DNA of 64,000 nucleotides from LMUY01 sp965199165 (GCA_965199165.1 OZ240681.1:2480001-2544000), one strand, 5' to 3'; shown: positions 25,079 through 38,167, numbered from the stretch's first letter. Made by a program: numbers and translations. Notes: generated from the sequence alone by a model not told the origin.

Positions 25079-25174
25079 GCCGCTTCGATCCGGAACGCGG
25101 GAGGCTCTGGGCGCATCGTTGCGCCCCCGTAGCCGTTTGCACCGCGGTCCCTGGGCGTTCAGAGGAGCCAGGGT

Positions 25175-25609
25175 ATGGCAAAGAAGGTCGTCGGCTACAT
25201 AAAGTTGCAGATCCCGGCGGGGAAGGCGAACCCGTCGCCGCCGGTCGGCCCGGCGCTCGGTCAGCGCGGCCTGAACATCATGGCGTTCTGCAAAGAGTTC
25301 AACGCCCTGACCCAGACGATGGAGCCGGGCATGCCGATCCCCGTCGTCATCACGGCGTTCGGCGACCGTACCTTCACCTTCGTCACCAAGACTCCGCCCA
25401 ACACCTACTTCCTGAAGAAGGCGGCGGGTATCACCAAGGGCACGACGACGCCGGGCAAGGGTGCGACGGTCGGCCGGGTGACGATGACCCAATTGCGCGA
25501 GATCGCCGAAACCAAGATGAAGGACATGAACGCCAACGACGTCGACGCGGCCGTGCGGATGCTGACCGGCTCGGCCCGCTCCATGGGCCTCAGCGTGGTG
25601 GAGGGCTGA
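25175..25609 (+). CDS. rplK: 50S ribosomal protein L11
   Basis: 144 aa, full length. The N-terminal KLQIPAGKANPSPPVGPALGQ motif, which binds release factors and thiopeptide antibiotics, and the C-terminal rRNA-binding domain ending GSARSMGLSVVEG are intact. L11 forms the GTPase-associated centre with 23S rRNA. An AGAGGAG site precedes the ATG. It opens the L11-L1 pair but lacks the usual nusG gene upstream. Confidence 0.98.
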   Translation: MAKKVVGYIKLQIPAGKANPSPPVGPALGQRGLNIMAFCKEFNALTQTMEPGMPIPVVITAFGDRTFTFVTKTPPNTYFLKKAAGITKGTTTPGKGATVGRVTMTQLREIAETKMKDMNANDVDAAVRMLTGSARSMGLSVVEG

Positions 25610-25613
25610 CCCG

Positions 25614-26306
25614 ATGGCACATGACAAGCGCCTGACCGCCGCGCGTGCCACCATCAACCGTGCCAAGCTGTATACGCTGCCGGAAGCGGTGGCGATCATC
25701 CGGTCCAACGCCAAGGCCAAGTTCGACGAGACGGTCGAGTTTTCGATGAACCTCGGGATCGACCCGCGGCATGCCGACCAGATGGTCCGCGGCATGGTCT
25801 CGCTGCCGAACGGCACCGGCAAGGTGCTGCGCGTCGGCGTGTTCGCCCGCCCGGCCAAGGCGGCGGAGGCGTTGGAGGCGGGTGCGGACGTGGTAGGCGC
25901 GGATGACCTGGCCGAGAAGGTGCAGGCCGGCGACATCCAGTTCGACCGCTGCATCGCGACACCGGACATGATGGCGCTGGTGGGCCGGCTGGGTAAGATC
26001 CTCGGCCCGCGCGGGCTGATGCCGAACCCGAAGCTCGGCACCGTGACCATGAACGTGAAGGATGCGGTGCTGGCGGCCAAGTCCGGCCAGGTCGAATTCC
26101 GGGCGGAGAAGGCGGGCATCATCCATGCCGGCGTCGGCAAGGCGAGCTTCGACGACGACAAGCTGGTGCAGAACATCCGCGCCCTGGTCGACGCCGTGCA
26201 GAAGGCCAAGCCGACCGGCGCCAAGGGCACGTACCTGCAGAAGGCGGCGCTGTCCTCGACCATGGGTCCGGGGATCCGGATCGACGTGGCGAGCCTGGCA
26301 GCTTAG
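25614..26306 (+). CDS. rplA: 50S ribosomal protein L1
   Basis: 230 aa, full length. The family signature around LGKILGPRGLMPNPKLGTVT (about 122-141) is present. L1 forms the mobile stalk near the E site and in many bacteria represses its own operon by binding the mRNA leader. It begins 4 bases after the rplK stop, so the two are coupled. Confidence 0.98.
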   Translation: MAHDKRLTAARATINRAKLYTLPEAVAIIRSNAKAKFDETVEFSMNLGIDPRHADQMVRGMVSLPNGTGKVLRVGVFARPAKAAEALEAGADVVGADDLAEKVQAGDIQFDRCIATPDMMALVGRLGKILGPRGLMPNPKLGTVTMNVKDAVLAAKSGQVEFRAEKAGIIHAGVGKASFDDDKLVQNIRALVDAVQKAKPTGAKGTYLQKAALSSTMGPGIRIDVASLAA

Positions 26307-26578
26307 CGAGATACGCCGGCCTTCCCAACGGGAGGCTGGCGGGCAGGCGGGGCTGCGGCCCTGCCGAACCTGTCCGAGATTGCTCGTACCCGCTTGGGTC
26401 CAAGGGGCTTCGGCCCGCGCGCAGGAGACGGGAATGCCAGACACCGATGGAATGATCGGATGATGCCTGGCGGTTCCGGCTGGATGGACAGGCGAACCGG
26501 GGAGGGCAGTAGCCTTCCCCAGAGGGAAACCTGGTCCCACGCGGTCCAAACGCGCGGGGCCACCGACGGAGAGCGGTA
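26307..26578 (+). promoter_or_regulatory. rplJ leader region (expected L10 leader control element)
   Basis: These 272 bases between rplA and rplJ encode no supported protein. An 11-bp hairpin (26315-26340, with G-U pairs) lies right after rplA. Further on are a GGGCAGTAGCCTTCCCC hairpin-forming stretch (about 26503-26520) and several purine-rich segments. The position matches the L10(L12) autoregulatory leader known upstream of rplJ in bacteria, but the consensus fold was not verified. Confidence 0.5.
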
Positions 26579-27121
26579 TTGGACCGTACGGAGAAGCGGG
26601 AGTTCGTCTCCTCCCTCGCCGATGTGTTCGCCAAGACGTCGATGGTCGTCGTCACCCAGAACAAGGGGATGACGGTCGCCGAAGTGACGGTCTTGCGGAC
26701 GCGGATGCGGGCGGCGGGGGCGACCTTCAAGGTCGCGAAGAACCGGCTGGCCACCCTCGCCTTGGATGGGACCCGATTCGAGAGCATCAAGCCCATGCTG
26801 AAGGGACCGACCGCGCTTGCGTGGGCGGCCGACCCGGTGGCGGTGGCGAAGGTGGCTGTCGAGTTCGCCAGGACCAACGAGAAGCTCGTTATCATCGGCG
26901 GTGCACTTGGCACCCAGACGCTGAATGCGGATGGAATCAAGTCGCTGGCCGAGTTGCCGAGCCTGGATGCGCTGCGCGGGAAGATCCTGGGGCTGCTTGC
27001 CGCCCCGGCGACCCGGATCGCGGGCGTGTTGCAGGCACCGGCCGGGCAGCTCGCAAGGGTCCTTGGGGCCTATGCCAAGAAGGACGGCGACGAGCCGTCC
27101 GAGGGCGCGGAGGCAGCCTGA
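26579..27121 (+). CDS. rplJ: 50S ribosomal protein L10
   Basis: 180 aa, normal length. The N-terminal rRNA-binding domain begins MDRTEKREFVSSLADVF and the C-terminal helix that binds L7/L12 dimers is present (ILGLLAAPATRIAGVLQAP). Translation starts at TTG, supported by a GGAGAG site 5 bases upstream. A weak start is consistent with the tight translational control known for this gene. Confidence 0.96.
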   Translation: MDRTEKREFVSSLADVFAKTSMVVVTQNKGMTVAEVTVLRTRMRAAGATFKVAKNRLATLALDGTRFESIKPMLKGPTALAWAADPVAVAKVAVEFARTNEKLVIIGGALGTQTLNADGIKSLAELPSLDALRGKILGLLAAPATRIAGVLQAPAGQLARVLGAYAKKDGDEPSEGAEAA

Positions 27122-27208
27122 CGCCTGTCACCAGCACACGGCAAGCTCATGACAATACTTGCGGGCTTGCATGGAACCGACCAAACCATCATCTAGGGGA
27201 CTGACATA

Positions 27209-27592
27209 ATGGCTGACCTGACCAAGATCGTCGACGAGCTCTCGAGCCTGACCGTGCTCGAGGCCGCCGAGCTGAGCAAGCTGCTCGAGGAGAAGTGGGG
27301 CGTATCCGCAGCCGCGCCGGTCGCGGCGGCTGCACCTGCCGCCGGCGGCGGTGGCGTCGCAGCCGCTCCGGTCGAGGAACAGACCGAGTTCACCGTGATC
27401 CTCACCAAGGCCGGTGAGAAGAAGATCAACGTGATCAAGGAAGTCCGGGCGATCACCGCGCTCGGCCTGAAGGAAGCCAAGGACCTCGTCGAAGGCGCGC
27501 CGAAGACCGTGAAGGAAGGCGTGTCCAAGGACGAGGCCGCGAAGCTGAAGAAGCAGCTTGAGGACCAGGGGGCGAGCGTCGACGTCAAATAG
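27209..27592 (+). CDS. rplL: 50S ribosomal protein L7/L12
   Basis: 127 aa. The N-terminal dimerisation domain (ADLTKIVDELSSLTVLEAAEL) is followed by an Ala/Gly/Pro hinge at about 33-52 and the C-terminal factor-binding domain with EKTEF-type, KKINVIKEVR and GLKEAKDLVEGAPK segments. It recruits translation GTPases to the stalk. It lies 87 bases after rplJ with a TAGGGGA ribosome site. Confidence 0.98.
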   Translation: MADLTKIVDELSSLTVLEAAELSKLLEEKWGVSAAAPVAAAAPAAGGGGVAAAPVEEQTEFTVILTKAGEKKINVIKEVRAITALGLKEAKDLVEGAPKTVKEGVSKDEAAKLKKQLEDQGASVDVK

Positions 27593-27608
27593 CGCACGTC
27601 TTCCGCTT

Positions 27609-27668
27609 GCCGGGCTTGTGCCCGGCGCATGGTCTGGGGCGGGCGGGAATCCGATGGGGTTCCCGCCC
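27609..27668 (+). promoter_or_regulatory. Two hairpins in the rplL-rpoB spacer
   Basis: GCCGGGC/GCCCGGC (27609-27626, loop TTGT) and GGGCGGGAA/TTCCCGCCC (27641-27668, 10-base loop) are perfect stems in the 180-base spacer. They occupy the place of the partial attenuator and RNase III site that lowers rpoB expression relative to rplL in E. coli. The same function here is inferred from position. Confidence 0.55.
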
Positions 27669-27772
27669 ATCCTCCGTTTCCGGCCACGGTGTGGGCCGCA
27701 GGACGACGGCCGGTGCGAACGCCCGGTGACGATGGCACGCCGGGCGCTGTCCGGCCAGAGGCAAGGATTGGC

Positions 27773-31942
<4,170 letters not shown>

Positions 31943-31946
31943 GGCG

Positions 31947-32052
31947 GGGGCTTTGCCCCTCGACCCCACCAGAGGACGGTCGTCCTCTGGACACCTGCAA
32001 TAAGGTTTCCAAAGGACGACCGTCCTTTGGCGGGTCCAGGGCGGCGCCCTGG
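31947..32052. repeat. Four-hairpin palindromic array between rpoB and rpoC
   Basis: Four inverted repeats follow one another in the 141-base spacer. These are GGGGC/GCCCC (31947-31959), CCAGAGGAC/GTCCTCTGG (31969-31990), CCAAAGGAC/GTCCTTTGG (32009-32030) and CCAGGGC/GCCCTGG (32036-32052). The second and third share the core AGGAC/GTCCT and differ by one compensated base pair, as expected of duplicated elements kept by structure. The unit resembles short palindromic repeats I recall from Acetobacteraceae genomes. The array is transcribed within the rpoBC mRNA. Confidence 0.75.
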
Positions 32053-32083
32053 ATTCTTGGTTTTCCTCTTCTAGGAGGTCGGT

Positions 32084-35000
32084 ATGAACGAGCTGATGAA
32101 GATCCTGGGTCAGGGCGGCACGGCCGCGACCTTCGACCAGATCAAGATCCAGATGGCCTCCCCGGAGCAGATCCGATCCTGGTCGTATGGCGAGATCAAG
32201 AAGCCGGAAACCATCAACTACCGCACCTTCAAGCCGGAGAGGGACGGGCTGTTCTGCGCCCGCATCTTCGGCCCGATCAAGGATTACGAGTGCCTGTGCG
32301 GCAAGTACAAGCGGATGAAGTTCCGCGGCATCATCTGCGAGAAGTGCGGCGTGGAGGTCACGCTGCAGAAGGTACGGCGCGAGCGTATGGGCCACATCGA
32401 GTTGGCCTCGCCCGTGGCGCATATCTGGTTCCTCAAGAGCCTGCCCAGCCGGATCGGCCTGATGGTCGACCTGACGCTGAAGGAGCTCGAGAAGATCCTG
32501 TATTTCGAGAGCTACGTCGTGCTCGACCCGGGTGCCACCGACCTCAAGCTGCACCAGTTGCTGTCCGAGGACATGCTGGAGGCCAAGCAGGACGAGTATG
32601 GCGATGATTTCCGTTACGGCATCGGCGCGGAAGCCATCAAGCAGATCCTGCTCGGCATCGACATCCAGGCCGACAAGGTCCGCTTGCGGGCCGAGTTGAA
32701 GGAGACGACGAGCGAGGCGAAACGCAAGAAGCTGGTCAAGCGCCTGAAGCTGATCGAAGCGTTTGGCGAGAGCGGTGCGCAACCAGCTTGGATGATCCTG
32801 GACGTGGTGCCGGTGATCCCGCCTGAGCTGCGTCCGTTGGTGCCGCTGGATGGCGGTCGGTTCGCGACCTCCGACCTGAACGACCTGTACCGCCGGGTGA
32901 TCAACCGCAACAACCGCCTGAAGCGCCTGATCGAGCTGCGCGCGCCGGATATCATCGTGCGCAACGAGAAGCGCATGCTGCAGGAGTCGGTGGACGCGCT
33001 GTTCGACAACGGCCGTCGCGGCCGGGCGATCACGGGCGCCAACAAGCGTCCGCTGAAGTCGCTGTCCGACATGCTGAAGGGCAAGCAGGGCCGGTTCCGC
33101 CAGAACCTGCTGGGCAAGCGCGTCGACTACTCCGGCCGTTCGGTCATCGTGGTGGGGCCGGAGCTGAAGCTGCACCAGTGCGGCCTGCCGAAGAAGATGG
33201 CGCTCGAGCTATTCAAGCCGTTCATCTACTCCAAGCTGGAGAAGTACGGCCACGCCACCACCATCAAGGCCGCCAAGCGGATGGTGGAGAAGGAGCGCCC
33301 CGAGGTCTGGGACATCCTGGAAGAGGTGATCCGCGAACACCCGGTGATGCTGAACCGCGCGCCGACGCTGCACCGCCTCGGCATCCAGGCGTTCGAGCCG
33401 GTGCTGATCGAGGGCAAGGCGATCCAGCTGCACCCGCTGGTCTGCACCGCGTTCAACGCGGATTTCGACGGCGACCAGATGGCGGTCCACGTGCCGCTGA
33501 GCCTGGAGGCGCAGCTGGAGGCGCGCGTGCTGATGATGTCGACCAACAACATTCTCAGCCCGGCCAACGGCAAGCCGATCATCGTTCCGAGCCAGGACAT
33601 CGTGCTGGGGCTGTACTATCTCAGCCTGGAGACGGCGGCGTTCCGCGAGGCCAAGGACCAGGAGGCGACGGCCTACGGCACGATCGGCGAGATCGAGTTC
33701 GCGCTGGCCGCGAAGGCGGTGCACCTGCACGACAAGATCCGTGCCCGCTACGAGACCGTGGATGCCGAGGGCGTCCGCTCCCGCAGCATCGTCGTCACCA
33801 CGCCGGGGCGCATGCTGATCGCGCAGATCCTGCCGAAGCACCCGAACGTGCCGTTCTCGCTGATCAACCGGCAGCTGACGAAGAAGAACGTGTCCGACGT
33901 GATCGACGCGGTGTACCGCCACTGCGGCCAGAAGGAATGCGTGATCTTCGCCGACCGGCTGATGGGGCTGGGCTTCGGCCAGGCGGCGAAGGCCGGCCTG
34001 TCCTTCGGCAAGGACGACCTGATCATTCCGGACAACAAGTGGGAGCTGATCGGCAAGACCAAGGACGAGGTCAAGGAGTTCGAGCAGCAATACCAGGACG
34101 GGTTGATCACCGCCGGCGAGCGCTACAACAAGGTGGTGGATAGCTGGTCCCGCTGCACGGACGAGGTGGCGGGTGCCATGATGAAGGAGATCAGCAAGCA
34201 GGAGGTGGGCAAGCCCACCAACAGCGTGTGGATGATGTCGCATTCCGGCGCCCGTGGCTCGCCGGCGCAGATGCGTCAGCTCGCCGGGATGCGCGGCCTG
34301 ATGGCCAAGCCGTCCGGCGAGATCATCGAGCAGCCGATCATCGCCAACTTCAAGGAAGGCCTGACCGTGCTGGAGTATTTCAACTCCACCCACGGCGCCC
34401 GCAAGGGCCTGGCCGACACCGCGCTGAAGACCGCCAACTCCGGTTACCTCACCCGGCGGTTGGTGGACGTGGCGCAGGACTGCATCATCCACGAGGAGGA
34501 TTGCGGCACCGAGCGCGGCCTGACGGTCAAGCCCGTGATGGATGGCGGCGAGGTCGTCGCCAGCCTGTCGGAGCGCACGCTGGGCCGCACCACGGCCGAG
34601 GACGTGGTGGACCCGTTGTCGTCCGCCGTGCTGGTGCCGAACAACACGCTGATCGAGGAGACGCAGGCCGAGCTGATCGAAAAGGCCGGCGTGGAGCAGG
34701 TGAAGATCCGCTCCGTGCTGACCTGCGAGGCGGCGGTCGGCGTCTGCGCGCATTGCTACGGTCGCGACCTGGCCCGTGGCACCCCGGTGAACATCGGCGA
34801 GGCGGTGGGCGTCATCGCCGCGCAGTCGATCGGCGAGCCGGGAACGCAGCTGACCATGCGCACCTTCCACATCGGCGGCGCGGCGCAACGTGGTGCCGAG
34901 GTCTCCAACGTGGAGGCCAGCCATGACGGCACCATCGTGGTGAAGAACCGCGTGGTGGTGGAGAACAGCGCCAAGATCCAGGTGGTCATGTCGCGGAACT

Positions 35001-36247
35001 GCGAGATCGTGCTGGCGGACGACAAGGGGCGGGAACGCGCCCGCTTCCGCGTGCCGTATGGCGCCCGGCTGCTGTCGGATGACGGGCAGGCGGTGACGCG
35101 TGGGCAGAAGCTGGCGGAGTGGGACCCCTACACCCTGCCGATCATCACGGAGCGCGCCGGCACGGTCGAATACCTCGACCTGTTGGATGGCGTGACGCTG
35201 ATCGAGAAGGTGGACGAGGTCACCGGGCTGACCAGCCGGGTGGTGGTCGACTACAAGCAGATGACCAAGGGCGTCGACCTGCGCCCCCGGCTGCAGCTGA
35301 AGGACGAGAAGGGGGAAGTGCTGAAGCTGCCGAATGGCGCGGAGGCGCGCTACTTCCTCAACCCCGACTCGATCCTCTCGGTGGATAACGGCGCCGTGGT
35401 GCATGCCGGGGACGTGCTGGCGCGCATCCCGCGCGAGGGCAGCAAGACGCGCGACATCACCGGCGGCCTGCCGCGGGTGGCGGAGCTGTTCGAGGCCCGG
35501 CGGCCGAAGGACAACGCCGTCATCGCGGAGACGGACGGCCGAGTGGAGTTCGGCAAGGACTACAAGGCCAAGCGCCGGATCATCGTGAAGAACGACGAGA
35601 CCGGCGAGGAGACCGAGTACCTGATCACCAAGGGGAAGCACGTCTCGGTGCAGGAGGGCGACTTCGTCCGCCGGGGCGACCCGTTGGTCGACGGCCCGCG
35701 CGTGCCGCACGACATCCTGAAGGTGCTGGGGGTGGAGGCGCTGTCCGACTACCTGGTCAACGAGATCCAGGACGTGTACCGGCTGCAGGGCGTGAAGATC
35801 AACGACAAGCACATCGAGGTGATCGTCCGGCAGATGCTGCAGAAGGTGGAGATCACCGACCCGGGCGACACGACGTTCCTCAGCGGCGAGCAGGTGGACC
35901 GGGTCGAGTTCGACGCGGAAAACGGCAAGCTGCAGAAGGACGACCGTCCGGCGGTGGCCACGCCGGTGCTGCAGGGCATCACCAAGGCCAGCCTGCAGAC
36001 CCACAGCTTCATCAGCGCCGCCTCCTTCCAGGAGACGACGCGGGTGCTGACGGAGGCCGCCACCGCGGGCAAGGTCGACACGCTGAACGGGCTGAAGGAG
36101 AACGTGATCGTCGGGCGGCTGATCCCGGCGGGCACCGGCAGCGTGATGAACCGGCTGCGCCAGGTGGCGATGAACCGCGACCAGACCAACCGGGGCGTGG
36201 CGGCGGCCGAGACGCCCCAGATCACCGGGCGCCAGGCGGCAGAATGA
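32084..36247 (+). CDS. rpoC: RNA polymerase subunit beta-prime
   Basis: 1387 aa, full length. The first zinc site uses Cys70, Cys72, Cys85 and Cys88. The catalytic NADFDGD motif has Asp460, Asp462 and Asp464 holding the active-site magnesium. The second zinc region (CEAAVGVCAHCYGRDLARG) and the trigger loop part (ESIGEPGTQLTMRTFHIGG-like) are present. AGGAGG lies 7 bases before the ATG, a strong ribosome site after the hairpin array. Confidence 0.98.
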   Translation: MNELMKILGQGGTAATFDQIKIQMASPEQIRSWSYGEIKKPETINYRTFKPERDGLFCARIFGPIKDYECLCGKYKRMKFRGIICEKCGVEVTLQKVRRERMGHIELASPVAHIWFLKSLPSRIGLMVDLTLKELEKILYFESYVVLDPGATDLKLHQLLSEDMLEAKQDEYGDDFRYGIGAEAIKQILLGIDIQADKVRLRAELKETTSEAKRKKLVKRLKLIEAFGESGAQPAWMILDVVPVIPPELRPLVPLDGGRFATSDLNDLYRRVINRNNRLKRLIELRAPDIIVRNEKRMLQESVDALFDNGRRGRAITGANKRPLKSLSDMLKGKQGRFRQNLLGKRVDYSGRSVIVVGPELKLHQCGLPKKMALELFKPFIYSKLEKYGHATTIKAAKRMVEKERPEVWDILEEVIREHPVMLNRAPTLHRLGIQAFEPVLIEGKAIQLHPLVCTAFNADFDGDQMAVHVPLSLEAQLEARVLMMSTNNILSPANGKPIIVPSQDIVLGLYYLSLETAAFREAKDQEATAYGTIGEIEFALAAKAVHLHDKIRARYETVDAEGVRSRSIVVTTPGRMLIAQILPKHPNVPFSLINRQLTKKNVSDVIDAVYRHCGQKECVIFADRLMGLGFGQAAKAGLSFGKDDLIIPDNKWELIGKTKDEVKEFEQQYQDGLITAGERYNKVVDSWSRCTDEVAGAMMKEISKQEVGKPTNSVWMMSHSGARGSPAQMRQLAGMRGLMAKPSGEIIEQPIIANFKEGLTVLEYFNSTHGARKGLADTALKTANSGYLTRRLVDVAQDCIIHEEDCGTERGLTVKPVMDGGEVVASLSERTLGRTTAEDVVDPLSSAVLVPNNTLIEETQAELIEKAGVEQVKIRSVLTCEAAVGVCAHCYGRDLARGTPVNIGEAVGVIAAQSIGEPGTQLTMRTFHIGGAAQRGAEVSNVEASHDGTIVVKNRVVVENSAKIQVVMSRNCEIVLADDKGRERARFRVPYGARLLSDDGQAVTRGQKLAEWDPYTLPIITERAGTVEYLDLLDGVTLIEKVDEVTGLTSRVVVDYKQMTKGVDLRPRLQLKDEKGEVLKLPNGAEARYFLNPDSILSVDNGAVVHAGDVLARIPREGSKTRDITGGLPRVAELFEARRPKDNAVIAETDGRVEFGKDYKAKRRIIVKNDETGEETEYLITKGKHVSVQEGDFVRRGDPLVDGPRVPHDILKVLGVEALSDYLVNEIQDVYRLQGVKINDKHIEVIVRQMLQKVEITDPGDTTFLSGEQVDRVEFDAENGKLQKDDRPAVATPVLQGITKASLQTHSFISAASFQETTRVLTEAATAGKVDTLNGLKENVIVGRLIPAGTGSVMNRLRQVAMNRDQTNRGVAAAETPQITGRQAAE

Positions 36248-36519
36248 GGCGATGGCGGGGGAGCTTCGGCTCCCTCGCTATCTTCCAGCTTACTGCCGCC
36301 TGAGCTGATCAGTTGACCGATGGCCTCACCAACTCTCGTGAGCGAGCGGGCGCCCCGGCATCAAGCTGGCCCATGACGAGTGTGTCCGATGCGTTCGGCG
36401 TCAGGTCCGCCCACATCCCCGCTCGTGCCCGACCCATCTTCGATGACGCTCCTTGAGGTCTTGCTGCGCGAGAGGGAGAAGACTGTTGTTCATGTCCTAT
36501 ATAGAGCAGGCATGAGCCG
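36248..36519. other. Spacer after rpoC with no supported gene
   Basis: These 272 bases hold no frame with convincing coding character on either strand. A short inverted pair near 36255-36275 (GGGGAGC/GCTCCC) follows the rpoC stop and may mark the end of the rpoBC transcript, but no T-run is present. The stretch 36470-36500 is AT-richer than average and could contain a promoter for the next gene. Confidence 0.4.
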
Positions 36520-37053
36520 ATGATCGGCATCGCGGCCACGGAGCGGACCGGCCGCGCCATCGCCACTGTCGAGGTTGACCCGGACAGCTTCCTCGTCACA
36601 TGTGCCTGGGTCGAGATCGATTACCCGGCGCCGGTCCGTGACACGGCTGCATTGTATGCTGATCTGCTGGGTGTGCGTCGCCAACCCGGGTTGCTCACGG
36701 TCGGAGACGTGCTCTTCACCGTCGCCGAACCAGACCGGCTGGCGCGATTCGAGTGGCGGGCCGGGCCAGCCGCGCTTCGCAGGGGCGAGGTCAACAACCC
36801 CGCCGCACGCCCTGCGAGCCTCCACGTTGCCGTCGATTGGGATGAAAATGGCAGGGCGGCGATCGAGAGCGGGACGTCCGGTGTCTTCGACGGAGAGACA
36901 CGGTCCTTGTGCATTGCATTCGGCCCTGATCCGGTCTGCTGGCTTGCTCCGGCAGACGGCGTGGCGGTGGGCTTGTCACCCGCGCATCGGTTTGCCGCAC
37001 TGTACCTGGAGCAACTACCCACCGACCTATGTCATTTGGTGGGCCGCCACTGA
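36520..37053 (+). CDS. Hypothetical protein between rpoC and rpsL
   Basis: 177 aa; not recognised. Third codon positions are strongly GC-biased in this frame, which supports coding. The protein is soluble and predicted alpha/beta, without signal peptide or membrane segment. It has short alternating strands (TVEVDPDSFLVTCAWVEID, ASLHVAVDWDENG) and three Cys. No catalytic motif is visible. The ATG at 36520 has only a weak GAGC site. It stands alone in the spacer that normally joins the rpoBC and str operons, so it may be a recent insertion. An overlapping frame (36575-37105) is Ser/Arg-rich and less plausible. Confidence 0.6.
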   Translation: MIGIAATERTGRAIATVEVDPDSFLVTCAWVEIDYPAPVRDTAALYADLLGVRRQPGLLTVGDVLFTVAEPDRLARFEWRAGPAALRRGEVNNPAARPASLHVAVDWDENGRAAIESGTSGVFDGETRSLCIAFGPDPVCWLAPADGVAVGLSPAHRFAALYLEQLPTDLCHLVGRH

Positions 37054-37079
37054 CAGGCATGGCGATGTCGCCGGCTCGC

Positions 37080-37108
37080 TTGACTCGTCCCCAGGCCCCT
37101 CGTAGAAC
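37080..37108 (+). promoter_or_regulatory. Putative promoter of the rpsL-rpsG-tuf operon
   Basis: TTGACT at 37080-37085 and TAGAAC at 37103-37108 are separated by exactly 17 bases. The start near 37115 gives a leader of about 195 bases before rpsL. The -10 box is identical to that upstream of rplK, supporting both calls. Confidence 0.65.
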
Positions 37109-37308
37109 GCGCCCCTCGGCCGGTTGAGATTGGCCGAAGGTTACAGGCATCAAAGCGTGTGGTGCCGCTGGTCAGCGAGCACCGCCTCGCCCACTAGCCC
37201 AGGCCGCACGAAGGATGGACGCCGCACGGATGGGCTCGCCCCATGTCGTGCGGATTTTGGTTTGACGGTGGGCCTGGGCCCGCCGCTGGATGAGGAACGA
37301 GAGGCCGT

Positions 37309-37680
37309 ATGCCGACCATCAACCAGCTGATCGCGCACGGGCGTGAGCCGGCGCCGAAGCGCAACAAGGTCCCGGCGCTGCAGTCCTGCCCGCAGAAGCG
37401 CGGGGTGTGCACGCGCGTCTACACGACCACGCCGAAGAAGCCGAACTCGGCCCTGCGCAAGGTTGCCAAGGTGCGCCTGACCAACGGGTTCGAGGTGGTG
37501 AGCTACATCCCCGGCGAAGGCCACAACCTGCAGGAGCACAGCGTCGTGCTGATCCGCGGCGGCCGCGTGAAGGACCTGCCCGGCGTGCGCTACCACATCC
37601 TGCGCGGCGTGCTCGACACGCAGGGCATCGCCAAGCGCCGGCAGCGCCGGTCGCTGTACGGCGCCAAGCGGCCGAAGTGA
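37309..37680 (+). CDS. rpsL: 30S ribosomal protein S12
   Basis: 123 aa, full length. The decoding-centre loops TTPKKPNSALRK and VVLIRGGRVKDLPGVRYH are wild type, with the Lys residues whose mutation gives streptomycin resistance in other bacteria unchanged. The purine-rich GAACGAGAGG precedes the ATG. It begins the str operon. Confidence 0.98.
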   Translation: MPTINQLIAHGREPAPKRNKVPALQSCPQKRGVCTRVYTTTPKKPNSALRKVAKVRLTNGFEVVSYIPGEGHNLQEHSVVLIRGGRVKDLPGVRYHILRGVLDTQGIAKRRQRRSLYGAKRPK

Positions 37681-37690
37681 GGGCGGGGCA

Positions 37691-38167
37691 ATGAGCAGAC
37701 GCCGCCGCGCGGTCAAGCGCGACATCCTGCCGGACGCCAAGTTCGGCGACACCGTGATCACGCGTTTCATGAACGCGCTCATGTATGACGGCAAGAAGTC
37801 GAATGCCGAGGGCATCGTCTACGGCGCGCTGGACGTGCTCAAGCGGCGCGGCGGCCCGGCGGCCGACCCGGTGCAGATGTTCCACTCCGCACTGGACAAC
37901 GTGAAGCCGGCCGTGGAGGTACGCTCCCGCCGGGTCGGCGGCGCGACATACCAGGTCCCGGTCGAGGTGCGGACCGAGCGCCGGCAGGCCCTGGCGATCC
38001 GCTGGCTGATCGACAGTGCCCGCAAGCGCGGCGAGCACACGATGGAGGAGCGGCTCTCCAACGAGCTGAACGACGCCGTGAACAACCGCGGCGCCGCGGT
38101 GAAGAAGCGTGAGGACACGCATCGCATGGCGGAGGCGAACAAGGCCTTCAGCCACTATCGCTGGTAG
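37691..38167 (+). CDS. rpsG: 30S ribosomal protein S7
   Basis: 158 aa, full length, starting MSRRRRAVKRDILPDAKFGD. S7 nucleates assembly of the 30S head and contacts the E-site tRNA. It starts 10 bases after rpsL. In most relatives fusA would follow; here the next gene is tuf. Confidence 0.98.
   Translation: MSRRRRAVKRDILPDAKFGDTVITRFMNALMYDGKKSNAEGIVYGALDVLKRRGGPAADPVQMFHSALDNVKPAVEVRSRRVGGATYQVPVEVRTERRQALAIRWLIDSARKRGEHTMEERLSNELNDAVNNRGAAVKKREDTHRMAEANKAFSHYRW

Noticed and set aside
31969..32030. Reading the two AGGAC/GTCCT hairpins as a CRISPR repeat pair.
   Set aside because: Only two units that are themselves palindromes, an 18-base gap with no spacer-like uniformity, and no cas genes.
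36575..37105. An alternative 176-codon frame overlapping the hypothetical gene after rpoC.
   Set aside because: It is Ser/Arg/Thr-rich without the expected codon-position bias; the frame from 36520 is better.
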